Source: Pocillopora verrucosa (taxonomy: Eukaryota; Cnidaria; Anthozoa; Scleractinia; Pocilloporidae). From it: DNA of 64,000 nucleotides. The translations under genes and the position numbers were made by a program. The notes below the pieces were generated by a model. It saw nothing but the letters and a program-made list of their open reading frames with translations. It did no database searches and was not told where the DNA came from. The stretch is taken from assembly GCF_036669915.1 (NCBI RefSeq), contig NC_089316.1, forward strand, positions 1,888,743 through 1,952,742, read 5' to 3'. Positions 21,912 to 35,100 of the stretch are shown one piece after another (position 1 is the first letter of the stretch; each line of letters opens with the position of its first letter).

Positions 21912-21918
21912 TTTATCC
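21674..21918. mobile_element. Palindromic insertion with hammerhead-ribozyme-like cores (Penelope-like terminal repeats)
   Basis: The element is flanked by a perfect 12-bp target duplication, CTATATAAAAGG (21662-21673 and 21919-21930). Two head-to-head arms meet at about 21768: TTAACAACTGGGTTGAAAACG...AAAAAGCTGACGTTTCGAGC on the left, and the reverse complement on the right, which extends further (GCTATACTCTCCCACCGACG). The minus-strand arm (21731-21767) reads CTGACGA, a four-pair stem GGGC/GCTC with loop TAAC, then GAAACGTC, the order of the hammerhead core. Such cores are known from Penelope-like elements. No ORF is present. Confidence 0.6.
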
Positions 21919-22317
21919 CTATATAAAAGGATTGTCGCCTTCAACAAAATCTGCTATGAGGGCTGGAAATAATAACGATTGTTTATGAAAACCCTTTCGT
22001 AGATTTAGATGTAATTTACTGATCCATAAGTGTAATTTTCAGAAATTACAACATGCGCTCTAAAAGCAATGATTTGAACTAAATTCTTCTTTACCGATCT
22101 TTATGAACCCAGTCACCTTTCTCGTTCCACTCCTTATCTTGCAGAGACGACGAAGAAAATTCTGGGGGTCTGGATCCAAATAGATTTGCATTTTCAGCGC
22201 CATTTTTGAAGCGAACAGGATCAACATGAATAGTTCATTTGCCCTTGCAGTTTATTCCTGTATTTAGCGGAAGGGTGTGATAAAGACAAGTTAATTGTCC
22301 TTCCTAGCCACTGCTAG

Positions 22318-25218
22318 ATGGAAACTGATCCAAATTACGAGTTTGAAGCTCCAAAATGGTTCGACTTTACGGAAGATTTCGAAGATGAATTCAATGACTC
22401 GGGGTACGTTCAGTATTTTGCGAAAAGTTTGATTTGATGTTCTTAAAAATGGCATCGACTGATTGAATTGGTTACGATGTTGTTTGTAGATTTACTATAT
22501 TAATTTTTTCCTTTGTATAACTTTTGTGTAATGCACAGAAAAAATATATTTAAAACATGAAATGTTTCGCTTTGCAGTCAGTAATGTATCGCCGTACGTT
22601 AATTTATATTGAAGCTTAATATTTTGTAACTTTTAACGTCACTTCTTAATTGAATTTTTCTCAATACAGGAAGTTAGAGTAGGAGAACTTAAGCTTATAA
22701 GCTCCTCTTTTTGTTGCATCAATCGCGTTTTTGTTCTGATTTCTTAATGAAAGTTGAGCATTGCCATTATAATCACTTTCCTTTAACTCTCATTGCGGCA
22801 AAATGCATTATGTACAGAAATCTGCATGAAAACTAAGTGTCAGATATATGATGTTTTCAATAAAAAAATGAGATTTTAATGTCGTAGTTCCTTGGCTTAA
22901 ACACTTTCCAATGTGATGCAAACATTAGCAACATGTACATGTGTTTTGATTGGTCCTTAGTTATGATCTACTGGAGGACAGATGCATAGATGACGTCACT
23001 ATTAACCCTTTAACTCCCAAGATCTCATCAGTAATTCTCCTTGCTGTCTGCCATATACTTCTTGTGATGTTAGTTTGGAGAATTTGATATTGGATCAACT
23101 AATAATCCCTTTAAGTAATTAATGTTTTTCTTTATTCTCATCACTTGTCTGCTTGATATTGTATTAATATTGTAAAGAGAAATTCTGTCTTGGTCACTTG
23201 TGTCGCCAAGTGTCTGTTCAGGTACAGATAACAGAAGATGATAAAATGTGGCGAGAACATCAGTGAAACATTCTGGTGCAGTTTGTATGCCACTGTTTTT
23301 GTTCTTACCACATTATGATGTCATCTCTGATCCATTACTGAACAGACACAAGGAAGCAACTTTTGAGTCTATTTGTGAAGCTGATTTTGTAACTGAATTT
23401 CTTCACAGTCTGAACAGTTCATGGTTTGAGAAAGTCCATCCACTTCATGAACCAAAGGACCCATCGCATCATGATGCAACTACCAAGCCACTGCTTGCTG
23501 CTGCCCAAGTCGACAAGCCTGCCACAAGCTCAAAACCACAGCCCAATAAACTGAAGAAAAATTACAACAGCAAAAAGTCTCTTGGTATAAAGTCAATTCG
23601 AACACAACGTGGAGAACATGAGGGCATGAATAATAGAGAGAACAGTGGAAAAGTGCAAAGAGATGTGAAGTCATCAACAGCTAAAAAAGATGAGAAGAAG
23701 ACCACACAAAGAAGTAGTTCTGAGGAGGGGAACTTAACTCCTGAAAGATTAAGACATCACAAACAGTGCAGTTTTACACCACCATGGATAAACTCCCCTC
23801 ATAACAGACCAGGTAAAGATACCTCTCACTAACTGAGTTCAAGGTCCGTACTGTACATGTAAGTTACTGACCAGGTTTTATCTGTTTGGATTTTTGGCAC
23901 GTGTGAGAATGTAAGGGCCATTAATCTGAGCGGGAACAAGCAAGGTTCTGTAACTAACAGCATGGACTGAGAAAATGAGTTTATATTCGTAATATAGTTA
24001 TTATATTTCCAGGTTCAAATAGAAGCAAAAAGATTTTAATTTAATGAAACTTTTGAATTGTATAGAGAACAGTCTGTGGAATATGTATACCAATGTCAGA
24101 ATGTAACTGGTTAAAATTGCTTTTTTTACTTTACAGAAAATGCATCACATGCTAATAAGAAAGATGATAGAAGCAGTAGCCTGAACAACATGGCTGTCTT
24201 TTCTCCCCAACGTGTGCCTACTAATCAGTCTCCAATGTCTCCTGCGCCAGTGCAAAGTGTTAAAAGGTCTTACACAGAATATGCTTCTTCACCAAAGACA
24301 TCTCTGCTATCAAAGGCTGTCAGTGGATATCAGAAAGGAAATCAACCTGGAAGGAAAAGAAGACTGTTGCCTGCCATTCCCAGTATAAACAAGAATAGTC
24401 CAGGTAGTATTTGTACAAGTCCTGCATCACCTACTCAGCCGCATTATCAAATTGAAGGCAAAGAGGGCAAAATGAATGATCAAATGTTCTGCAAAGAGGC
24501 TGCTTGTAGTGTTTCTAACATGCCTCTTCGAGCAGTAGATTTGTCACAAGCCGCAAGTCAAGATCACTCTCTAGGACACCTTCAGAGTAACAATACTATT
24601 AAAAGAGAATTTCAGGACAAAAATATGTTTAGCCAAAGACCTTTAGAAGCAATACATGAAAACACTGCAAGCAAAGAAAAACCAAGCCAGCCCCTTGCAC
24701 AAACAGATGGTGAAAAGAATGCATCCTCAAAGCATAAAATGGTAACACAATCTCATGATGTTAGTCTGGAAGCACTGTTAAAACAACACAACAAGAAAAT
24801 TGCAGCTGCAAGGAATAAGTATGATGAAAATGGCCGCAAAATCAGAACTGCAGAGCCAAACTTTTGTCCTGCACCAGGCCACAAGTCCATATCTTCATCA
24901 TCCACAGTATTGTCGCCATCTGCTGCTTGCAAGAGGCCCACAACAGCTGTGGAACCTGTGGTTGGTGTGAAGCAGAAGCGCCGCTCTTGTGTTGCTGCTG
25001 TGAGCAGCACACAAAGTGAAAAAGCTACATTTAAGACAAACTCATCATCATCAAACATAAATAGGAAGGGCAAGGAGGATGTTTGTAAACAAACAGTAAA
25101 GCAGAAACGTCGTTCATGTGTTGCTACATTTGGAAATAGTGGAAATGCAAAGTTAGACAAAGAACTGCGAGATTTAATTGCCCAACATAATTCAAAAGTT
25201 AAGGCTAAGAGGTCTTAG
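22318..25218 (+). CDS. TPX2: TPX2-like spindle assembly factor
   Basis: TPX2 binds and activates Aurora A kinase and promotes microtubule nucleation at spindles. Three exons (22318-22403, 23346-23812, 24137-25218) join in phase to 544 aa. The N-terminus NYEFEAPKWFDF resembles the Aurora-binding YSYDAPSDFINF of vertebrate TPX2. After a spacer, LNSSWFEKVH resembles its second Aurora contact (DSWFEEK). The rest is basic and low-complexity, with a KLLKQHNKKIAAARNKY-like helix (SLEALLKQHNKKIAAARNKY) and the motif VKQKRRSCVA twice (about residues 430 and 483 by count). The C-terminal helix DKELRDLIAQHNSKVKAKRS ends the protein. The repeated C-terminal TPX2 domains of vertebrates are not seen. AATAAA at about 25675 may be the poly(A) signal. 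Identity rests on the N-terminal motifs and is probable, not certain. Confidence 0.6.
23003..23205 (-). repeat. Family A repeat in TPX2 intron 1
   Basis: TTAACCCTTTAACTCCCAAGATC to AATTCTGTCTTGGTCACTTGTG. The right terminus is truncated (no GGGAGTTAA). Confidence 0.7.
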
Positions 25219-26176
25219 ATTTTTTGTGTACAGAGTTCAAGTAATTTAAATTAAAGTTGTAGGAATGTGGGATTGTAAATGTACATATACTTGTCAGTCA
25301 ATTATCAAATGATTTAGATTTGATACTGGAATGCAAATCAGCACAAGACCATTTTAAACAAAGTGGAAACAGGGTGCATTATGATTGGCAATGTTTGTTA
25401 CAGGCATTTATCCAATCTGTCTTTCAACAGCATGAAACTGAATTAAGAAGCTGTCCTCTATGTGCTCCTTGTAAAAGTTGGCAAATTTTTTGTAGGTTTG
25501 AGATTTAAAATAATACAACATTTTTCTTGTGGATTTTTCCCAAGATGTGGTAATACTTCGGGAGAATTTTAACTTCAGGAGTTAAATACATGCATGTTTG
25601 ACCAGATTTAACACTGGTTTGAGATAATTCTTTGTGATATAGAGGTAGCTCAGTTGTGAATGCACAATCTTGAATAAATATCTCATTATCCAAGATGTAT
25701 CAGTACTCATAATCAATTAATTATTCACAATTTTTACCTCACAAAGATGTAATCTTAAGCCTGAAAACAATCTTTTCTGTACAAAAAAGTTGTAATTTTT
25801 TTTTTAAAGAACTTCTTGCAAACATAGGATTTACCCTGTGGAATGCATGACTGAAGAAAAATAGTTGATTTTTGGAAATTTTTGGAATACTGTTTTTCAG
25901 GACAAAGACATTCTAAATTTCGTTTCAATATCACCCAGTTTTGATCCACCTGAAAAACTGAGGTTGAAATGCCCAATAATTTTTAACGGATGCTGACTTT
26001 GTGCTAATTACGATGATCAGGATTTAAGACGATCTAAGATGAGTCACAGACGATGCTGTTTTCTAGGTCAGCAGTTGCTTTTCGAAGTCCACACGACAAC
26101 GAGGCCGCACCGCCATCTTAGAATTTCTCCAAGGTTTTTTCCAACTTACGGTTAAAGTTGAATAACTTTTGTGGAG
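25219..26176. other. TPX2 3' flank and PRPF6 promoter region
   Basis: Contains the likely TPX2 3' UTR (AATAAA near 25675) and then the PRPF6 leader. GCACCGCCATCTTAGAA at 26107-26123 is, on the minus strand, TAAGATGGCGG, a YY1-type element 55-70 bp before the PRPF6 start codon. No further coding region seen. Confidence 0.5.
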
Positions 26177-29100
26177 ATGTCGTTACTGAATAAGAAAAAG
26201 AAGTCTTTTATCGGAGTACCTGCTCCTCTTGGCTACGTACCCGGTCTTGGAAGAGGGTTCGTATTTGAATATATTTTCTGAATTCGTGTACTAAAGGAAT
26301 CGAAAGATGTCACGCATTTCATGCCAGTGAAGTAATTTTGTAACCGCTCTAAGCAACAATGTGCTTGAATTTCGTAGTGCTACTGGCTTTACGACCCGGT
26401 CAGATATCGGTCCTGCTAGGGATGCTACGGATATAAGGTGAGAATCTTGCCAAACTTATTCAGGTGCTTATAATATGAACATGATAATATGATCAACATG
26501 ATGATTGCATGAACGACAATAAAAAGTTGTATATGATAAATTTGGGTATTCTCATTACTTGTTTGCTGGATAATGTAAGGATATTATAGGGAGAAATTAC
26601 GTTTTAATCACTTCTGGGAGTTAAAGGGACAGCTGAAATATTATCAACCTGGATGGGGGAGTTCTTCCTCAACCCTGCGTGTCATGTGTTTGCCTCTCAT
26701 TATATGTTGTAGATTAATACTCTCATTTGAATCAACAGTGATGAGAGGCATGGAAAACCAGGCTTTGCAAATGAAAAGAAGCCTCAAGAGGAAGATGAAG
26801 AGGAAGATTTAAATGACACAAATTATGACGAGGTACATCAACAAGGATATGCATAATTTTGTAATGTTAGCTAGGTTTAGTGCACTAGGGGTCACTATGT
26901 GGTGTTGTTTGGAAAGAACAGGTGGAAATAATAACTAGACAAGTTGTGGGTCTGGACCCAGTTGTTTGAAAGCCAGTAAGCGCTAACCCAAGGTTAAAAT
27001 TGAATCTAGGTTTCTTTATTCCTTTATTCAAAAGCCTTTTTGGGATAATTTTCTGTGTTCTTTTAAGAGCATCAAAGAGCCATATTCTAGACAAAAAGAA
27101 ATTCAACTGAATTTTCTTTTAAAGCTTTTAGATCTGAAATCCCAGCTTTGAACAACCTGGCCTTGGCTAACTTTTTATCTGATCGTAAAACCTCATCAGC
27201 CTTTGTAATGAATCTAAAAAATCTGATATAAAGTAAAATGTTGTCCCAAAAATGTTGATTGTGATAACTGTGAAAAAAGTTTGCAGGATACGGTGGAAGC
27301 TTGTTCTCAAGCTGTCCTTATGAGAAAGATGATGAAGAGGCAGATGCCATTTATGATTCCATTGATAGAAGAATGGATGATAGAAGAAAAGAGAGAAGGT
27401 ATGATGTTCTAAAAGGAGAATAATCACTTTGTACAGCTTTATATTGTGTGGGTGTTCTTACTGGATCCTCTTAATGTGGGTGGTTAAGTGTGAATTTTTT
27501 TGGCGTCATTTTCATTTTAGAGAGAAACGTTTTAAGGAAGAGATTGAGCAATATCGTCAGGAAAGGCCCAAGATTCAGCAGCAGTTTTCTGATCTCAAGG
27601 TATTAGTTTTTGGTGTCGTTTTTTGAGTATGATGGCCTGGTACATATAGGTAATAGAATTGCTAAGGGTATTCAAAGCAACCAGTCAAAAATTGGATAAA
27701 TGCTTGCATCTTTGTTTTCAGCGGAAACTGGGTGAGGTATCCGAAGATGACTGGTTGAGTATTCCAGAAGTTGGCGACTACAGAAACAAGAAGCAAAGAA
27801 ATCCAAGGACAGAAAAGTGAGTTGACAATTACATAATTCACCATAGAAAACTCTGTATAACTTTTTGTTAATGATTACAGTGCCTTTTCATTCTATTTAC
27901 AAGGGTTTTTTTTGTTGACAATTCTCTTGTAGATTTACTCCAGTTCCTGACAGTGTCCTGCACAGCGCACTGATAAGTGGCGAGAAAATAACAACTCTTG
28001 ACTCCCGGCAACAGGTAGTGGAGAGTGTAAAGCCAAATCAAATTGTTTTTGCTGCAGCAGCATATTTATTTTATGTTATTGGAGTAAAAACTTTTATGTG
28101 CAAATAGATGCCAGCTTTCCATGAGTGTATTCAACTGATGGATCTGATTCCATGATTTTTGCTTTTAAAAGATTATTTGGTACAAATGGAATAAGTGTTG
28201 CTTCACAATTCTCTTTCTTGTCACAACAAATCATCATCCTGAGTGCACCATAATTTCTCCTTTTTTTTTTTCAAGAAATTTGGTGGTTTCCAGACTCCTT
28301 TCCCTGGAGGGATCACACCTGGAGGAATGACAACAGGTTTTTCAACACCATCAGCAGATCTTGACTTGATCAAAATTGGAGAAGCTAGAAAATCACTTGT
28401 TGGTGTTAAGCTAGATCAGGTCTGTAACTGTATGTGAGGTATTTGTATGCCTCTTTGATTAGATATTAACTGCTTAACTCCCAAGATTTGATTGTTAATT
28501 CTCCCCTCTAGCTGGTACACATTTCCTCATAAATTAGTTACGACAATTTGGGGTTAGATCAAGATGACAACTTCTACCTGATAAGTTTGAGTATTCTCAT
28601 TACCTGTTTTCTAGATAATGTATGGATATTATTGGGAGAAGTTGCTTGTTGATCACTTCTGGGAGTTAAAGGGTTAATACATTGAAAAACTCATATGTGG
28701 CATTTGTTGAGGGGATCCATGCACTTAAGTTTGTGTCTTCATTGGGCAAAGTGTGAGCTCAACATGTTGGGCCTGAGAAACAGTCAAGTTGCAGTGTATT
28801 TACTTTGCAGGCATCTGATTCAGTGAGTGGGCAAACAGTAGTGGATCCCAAAGGTTACCTAACTGATCTTCAGAGTTTAACTCCTTCCTCTGGTGGAGAT
28901 ATTGGGTGAGTAATAGTCATGTTTTTGTTTGGTCATCTGATGCTGTTCAGCATGCAAAAGAGTGAGGGCAGTATTAAGCATACAGATTCCATGAATATTT
29001 CTTTGATTTGGGGTTGCTGTGCTTTTACAGTGACATCAAGAAAGCGAGACTTTTGCTGAAGTCTGTGATCACCACCAACCCACAACATGGACCAGGTTTG

Positions 29101-32100
29101 TAACATGTTTTTAAAAATGAAGAAAGATGTTCAACATTTTTCACATGCCATTTTGGGCAAACATTTATTCCCCTTACTAGATGTTTGCCTCTGACTGCAT
29201 TATTCTTTTTTTTGTTCTATAAAAAAATTCATCATGTTTAGAATTGCAGTGTATTTCGTGATATTGATTTCTTCTTGTGCAACCTTAAAGTCAAGACTTA
29301 TCTTTAAGATTCATTTGTTCTCATAGCACAGATGCTGCAGGCCAATCTCATTTTAAACTTGAATCGGCAAGAACCCAGAAGATCGCACGTTCGTGCTTGT
29401 TGCGAAATTTATGACAAATTATTTGCACTACAAGCATGCGTTTGCGTGTAATCCCGCGGAGCGTGCGTGCCGCACCTGTGTAACGCTTGAGAATACCACG
29501 TGCTTGACGTGCGTGTCATGCGCAGGTACACTAGAGTGGTACTGTAACTGCACACTTTCCTTAGGTTGGATAGCTGCTGCCCGATTGGAGGAAGTGACAG
29601 GCCGCATGCAAGCTGCACGAAACACAATCATGAAAGGGTCAGAAGTTTGCTCAAAGAACGAAGATGTGTGGCTTGAGGCTATTCGTCTGCAGGTTTGTTT
29701 CTCTTTCCAAGTTTCAAGTTTCTAATCTTTGAAAGATTAGGAAAAAGTTGAACGAAGGACCTCCCAACCCTACCAAAAGTACATTATCGTAGTATGGTCT
29801 TGTGTTTTGTGAGATAAGGATATTTTCTCGCGAGAATCACTGAAAGTGCACATTTGAAAGAAATCCTGAACAACGACGGATGGCATTAGAGCATAGACTT
29901 GCGGTCAAATAACGTAGTTGGTAAAGGGCTTTTGTTTTGCAACGTTCTGCAGCGAGTGTTTAGGAGGCCAAGGTAGAAAAGTTTGGGAAGTTCTTGTCTT
30001 GATTATTTGTTACTACATGCTAGCCTTTTTGAAACCCTATCTTGGTCTTGAAGAATCTATTCTTGATCTCATTCCAACTTACCGTGTTGCAAAACATTTT
30101 AACACTTGTGCAGCTTCTTGTCGAACAGCAGAGGGGAACAATCCCTTTTTAAACCACGATATATATGTTTTGATTGGTGCGATAGTCCGAAAGAAAAATG
30201 GTGTAGATGTTAGCATTCGAGCTTCATTTGTTATAAGAGGACCAGTGGTGATTAAATTAAATCATCAAGATTGAAAAAATAAAATGTAGGAAGATGTTTT
30301 GACAATTTTAGGCCATCTTGACCCGATGAAAAATGTAAGTTGCTTTAATATTTTATTGTATATTATTAAAGCACTAGTGTCAGACAGGAGATGTAGATGC
30401 GCTTGAATCGAATAATTTCTTAATCTCCTCTTCGTAGCCCCCCGAGACAGCCAAATCCGTTTGCGCTCAAGCAGTTGGTCAGCTTCCTCAGTCTGTACGA
30501 TTGTGGATCAAGGCTGCTGCTCTTGAAGATGAGACTAAAGCAATGAAGAGAGTGTACAGAAAAGGTAAGAGAAGGAAATGATCCCATCTGCAGGTAAATT
30601 CCCTTTGCCGTATTTTCTACTAGTAATTGCTTTCGAAACTCATCACGCGCGTTTGTCTTAAAAAAAAAAAACAAAAACAACAACACCAACAACAAAATAA
30701 ATTAATGTAAGACAAAAACCGCCCTTTACATCGGGAGTGAGTTAGTCGTGAGACAAACATTATCTTGTTAACTCACAATGAATAACCACGGTCTATTTGT
30801 TTCTTGTCGGTGTTTCTTGTAGCTTTGGAGCAGATTCCAAACTCGGTTAGGATTTGGAAAGCTGCTGTTGAGTTAGAAGGACCTGAGGATGCGCAGATTA
30901 TGTTAAGCAGAGCAGTAGAATGCTGTCCCACAAGTGTTGAGGTAAAGGTCTTGCTTATTCCTCAAGGCGCTCACGGTCACCCTAGTGGACAAAGGAAAGC
31001 ATCTTACGGAGTCAACGAGAACTGAAAGTAACTATGAGTAACCGACTTAAAGCGCGGGAAAACGCGGGTGGCCAAGCCGCGTTTGGTTTTAGATTTGCTT
31101 CTGATTGGTTGAGAGGATGGGATTGGTTACTTATCTCGTCTAATCTAGTCCCTGTCCCAGTAAATGTGAACTGTCAAAAGTTATTTGCAGGTTTGCTGAC
31201 CCCGTCCGTCTCTCGGATCATAATTTCACGAGAAAACTGGAAACAACTCATTTGTGTCTGTTTTCTTCATAGCTTTGGCTCGCGCTTGCGCGACTGGAGA
31301 CTTATGAAAATGCAAGGAAGGTAGGCAACACTCAGTGTATAAAGAAAATTTAATTTATTTTAATGCAGCTGTAAAGCTGAGCATTGTGTTTCTTACGCCT
31401 TGTGTTATATATGTTTATGTAGGTTTTGAACAAAGCTCGTGAGAATATCCCAACTGACAGGCAGATTTGGATAACTGCGGCCAAACTGGAAGAAGCTAAC
31501 AGCAATCTTCCTATGGTGGAGAAAATCATTGACAGAGGTACAAACCGACCTATAAATACGTATTTTCCAATGGGTAGTTAATTCAAGAAACGAACTGATT
31601 TTTGCAGTGAACTTTCTCAGGACAGCTCTTTTTTCCGGGTCGGAATTGTTTGCTACGTTTTCCATTGAAATTTTGCGCGCGAACTGGACGCATGGCTGGC
31701 CGAAATTAATCGCCTTGCGCAGGCCTGATGTTCATTTGACCGCTGCGTTGAGGAGAGGCAGCACTCTTAGTTACTTCATGCCACGAAAACCGAAATATGC
31801 TGCAGTGGTTAGAGCCTCCTGGCTGGTGCGTAAGACCTCGCCTTACCTCGTTACGTTGTCAATCCTCTGTGAGCTGTTCAGTTTCACATGCGCATTCTTT
31901 GTTTCTCTTCAGCTGTAACGTCATTGAAAGCTAATGGCGTGGAAATTAACAGGGATTTGTGGATAAAAGATGCGGAGGAAAGTGAGAAAGCAGGCAGCGT
32001 GGTCACATGTCGAGCCATTATGTAAGTAATAACTTTTGAGGAGTTGAAGCGGTTCGCGAGTGTTGAAAAGTTAACACCAAACTAACCAAATAGGCTAATA

Positions 32101-35100
32101 GGAACGAAAGAAAATATCGGAAGGAGCTAAGGAGAAATTAAAGTAAAAAAAAAGCAAACTACCACATGTGTGGGAAAACGAAATATATTCTTCCTTGAGA
32201 AGAGTGCAACTTAAAAAAAATAACCGTTTAATGTCGCCCTAAATCCATGAATTTTGTTTTCAGAGATACTGTTATAGGTATTGGTGTTGAAGAGGAAGAC
32301 AGAAAGCACACTTGGATGGAAGACGCAAATAGTGTAAGTACAAAATCAAATCAGCACATTTTATATCACATAATTATCCGCACATTTCTTTCGTTGGAGA
32401 CGTGCTACCCTAGTGGTAAGCAGGTTTAAATCTGGCCGTCGTCAATTAATTTTTTCTCTCAGTCAGGAGATTGAATGTCCGCGAAACTGGGGATGGACTT
32501 TCACGGACCAACAGTCGTTCTAGGCAGTACTACAAGTCACTCCACTCTACTGAAACCACAATAAACTCGCGCAGCTATGCAAATCTGTTTAGTAGCCGGA
32601 GTTGATATTTTTCACCAATCTGCCGATGAACTTTTTCTCTATCATTTGCTAATTTTGAGAGCTGTCTTTTATTTTCTATTTTTTCGTAGTGTATCGCCAA
32701 TAATGCATTTGAATGTGCAAGAGCCATCTATGCGCATGCTCTGTCCGTGTTCCCCAGTAAAAAAAGCGTTTGGCTGAGAGCTGCACACTTCGAAAAGAAT
32801 CATGGGACGAGGTAAGTGATTCGTAACCTGTGATCAAAGGCACGTTTCTCAAAAGACCCTGTAACTTTACAGGCCCGACAGCTGACTTTTGTTTGCCGTG
32901 TTTCACTGATTCGAGATTGAGTTATTGACAGCTTTGAAAGAGGAATAACAAGATTATCAGGAAACGAGAAAGAAGGATGACCCTGTTTTAAAATTGTGTT
33001 TCTTTGAGCCCGTAAATCTACGGAGACTCGGGCCCCAGGTCGATGATTCTTCTTACAGCTCTCCATACCGAAAAGTGGAGAGTAAAGAAGAATGCAACCA
33101 GCATTAGACTCGTGCTCCATGTTAGTCACGAGGGTCTCGTTTTAGTTACGTACGAGGTTTCGTCTTGAAAACTTCTTTAATTGGGAGAGGTCTTGATTCA
33201 GGTTGTTCATTTGTGAACGGAGAAAAATGATGATGATAGTAACAAGAATAATACAATAATCATCATAATAATTATAATAATGATTAGTATAGTTATAATG
33301 ATTATCATAACAGTAATGATAATGATATTGAATAAAATTGTCTGCGTTATTCCTTGCAAGTCTAGTTCATATCATAGTATCTTTCGACTCAGTTATTGCT
33401 TGTAAAACATTCTTTAATATTTCCCCCCCCCCCCGTTTAAATCAATTAAATGTTCTTATGCAGGGAATCTTTAGAGGCTTTGTTACAGAATGCTGTCAAG
33501 CATTGCCCCAAAGCAGAGATACTGTGGCTCATGGGCGCTAAGTCCAAGTGGATGGCTGTAAGTTGAGCTCGATTTTTAAAAGGCCATTTATCCGGAAGAA
33601 GCTTAATGTGTTCCTTTTTTAAATAGATTTGTTTTGTTAAATCAAGTTTTCACGAACCCGGAACGAAGCGAGAAGAGCACGCAAGTTGGACGCGCAAAGT
33701 GAGCGTGCGAGGATAGCGCAAGGATTGCGACCGTAAAGAGTGCGCGTGTCTCGCCCCTCGCGCGTCTTCCCGTAGGCTGGAATGTAGGATAAATGTTTGA
33801 TGATGCCTAGATGCCGTACCCTGTAGCTTCACCACTCGCACACCCCGCATACTATTATTAACAGTTCTTTCGATTTTACATTATTTCCTAGGGTGAGATC
33901 AATCAAGCTCGTTCAATCTTGGCGTTGGCTTTCCAAGCCAATCCGAATAGCGAGGAGATTTGGTTGGCGGCCGTCAAACTGGAGAGTGAAAATAATGAAG
34001 ATCAGAGAGCCAGGTCAGCCGTAGATTCGCTATTTAGGAGCAATTTTCAATCGAGTGTCGAAAGTATTTCGGGAATGCTTACATTTTCCTTTACTTGCCC
34101 ATGTGATTGGTCTAAAAATCTCGCACAATCCTCTCAACCAATCAGATCCAGAGCTAAAACGAATCAAAATTTAGACACGTGTTTTCTGCTTTTTCATTGG
34201 CTCCTGTGGTGTTTTTCTTTCTTGTTGCTTGGCTATCGTTACTACTTTATGTAGGTATCACGAAACTCCCTCGAAATGAGCTTTATTTTGTCAGATAGTA
34301 GAGAGAGATGTTAAAAGATATTAATCAGCCTGCTATTTGGTCGAAGACTTGCTTTCTTATTCGCTTTTGCAGGAAACTTCTTCAGCGAGCAAGACTTAAC
34401 GCTTGTACACCAAGGGTAAGTTTACAAAAGAAAATTAAACACAAATAAGACAGAGACTATGTACTTGGTGCGCCGGAAAATGTGTTTTAAAACGCTAGAA
34501 TCGTGTGTAGAGATGGTACATTTTGAAATCGATCGTAAGATAAAGAGGGGAAGGCAACAAATTTTCTAGAGGATTTGACATGGTAAAAATATGAGCTCCC
34601 GCTTAATGATTTGGCGTCTGGATGCTCTTCCAACTGAGCTTCAAAAAATTCGTTTTCTACCCTGTAAACGGCCTTTGAGATAGGCCAGTAAAAGTTCCGA
34701 AGTGACAACCGTTCTGAGACTACTCAGCAAAGATGAAAGCTTCCTGCTTGGAGGAAAGAAGGAATTTTAGAAGAGCGACTTTTAGGATAGATCCAAGTTT
34801 CGATTAAAATATATTAACAATGGACAATTTTTGTGACATTGTAATAGATGGAGATTTTTCTCCTTGTTTTTTTTTTTTTTGCAGGTCATGATGAAATCCA
34901 TCAAGCTGGAATGGGTGCTGAGGAGTCTTTCTGAGGTAAACAAATCAAATTCTTCAGTTATACTGAATTGATCTCAGCTTTTCAATTATTTTATTTACTG
35001 TCATCACTTTTTCCTTCATTTTATTTATTAGGCGGAAAAACTCTTAGGCGAGGCTGTTCAAAATTATCCAGATTTTGCAAAGGTAGGAGCCACCGTCAAG

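Larger units (their letters stand above)
19200..22305 (+). repeat. Segmental duplication, daughter copy of the CtIP 3' region
   Basis: This copy matches 11936-13865 in order and orientation (TTCATCGGTTTTTTT at 19208, ATAGGGGGAATATGT, the last CtIP exon at 19785-20012, GTATTGCTTGTCAATTTTTTTCTTAAG at 20179, TATTACGAGGAGCCAAT at 21379, AAAGTGGCGCGAG at 21488, AATTGTCCTTCC near 22295). Two later insertions interrupt it: a LINE fragment (about 20218-21376) and a palindromic element (21674-21918). It fills the gap between the Roquin stop and the TPX2 start codon. AATAAA at about 19287, in former CtIP intron sequence, is the first perfect poly(A) signal after Roquin. Confidence 0.85.

Noticed and set aside
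24753-25160. 135-codon minus-strand ORF
   Set aside because: Shadow of the TPX2-like last exon; the plus-strand frame is the one that splices in phase and carries the family motifs.
29918-30274. 118-codon ORF in a PRPF6 intron
   Set aside because: The PRPF6 exons on both sides join in phase around it and the product resembles nothing known. Chance ORF.
31607-31918. 103-codon ORF overlapping a PRPF6 intron
   Set aside because: It lies in the intron between exons 31423-31537 and 31913-32021; no similarity seen.
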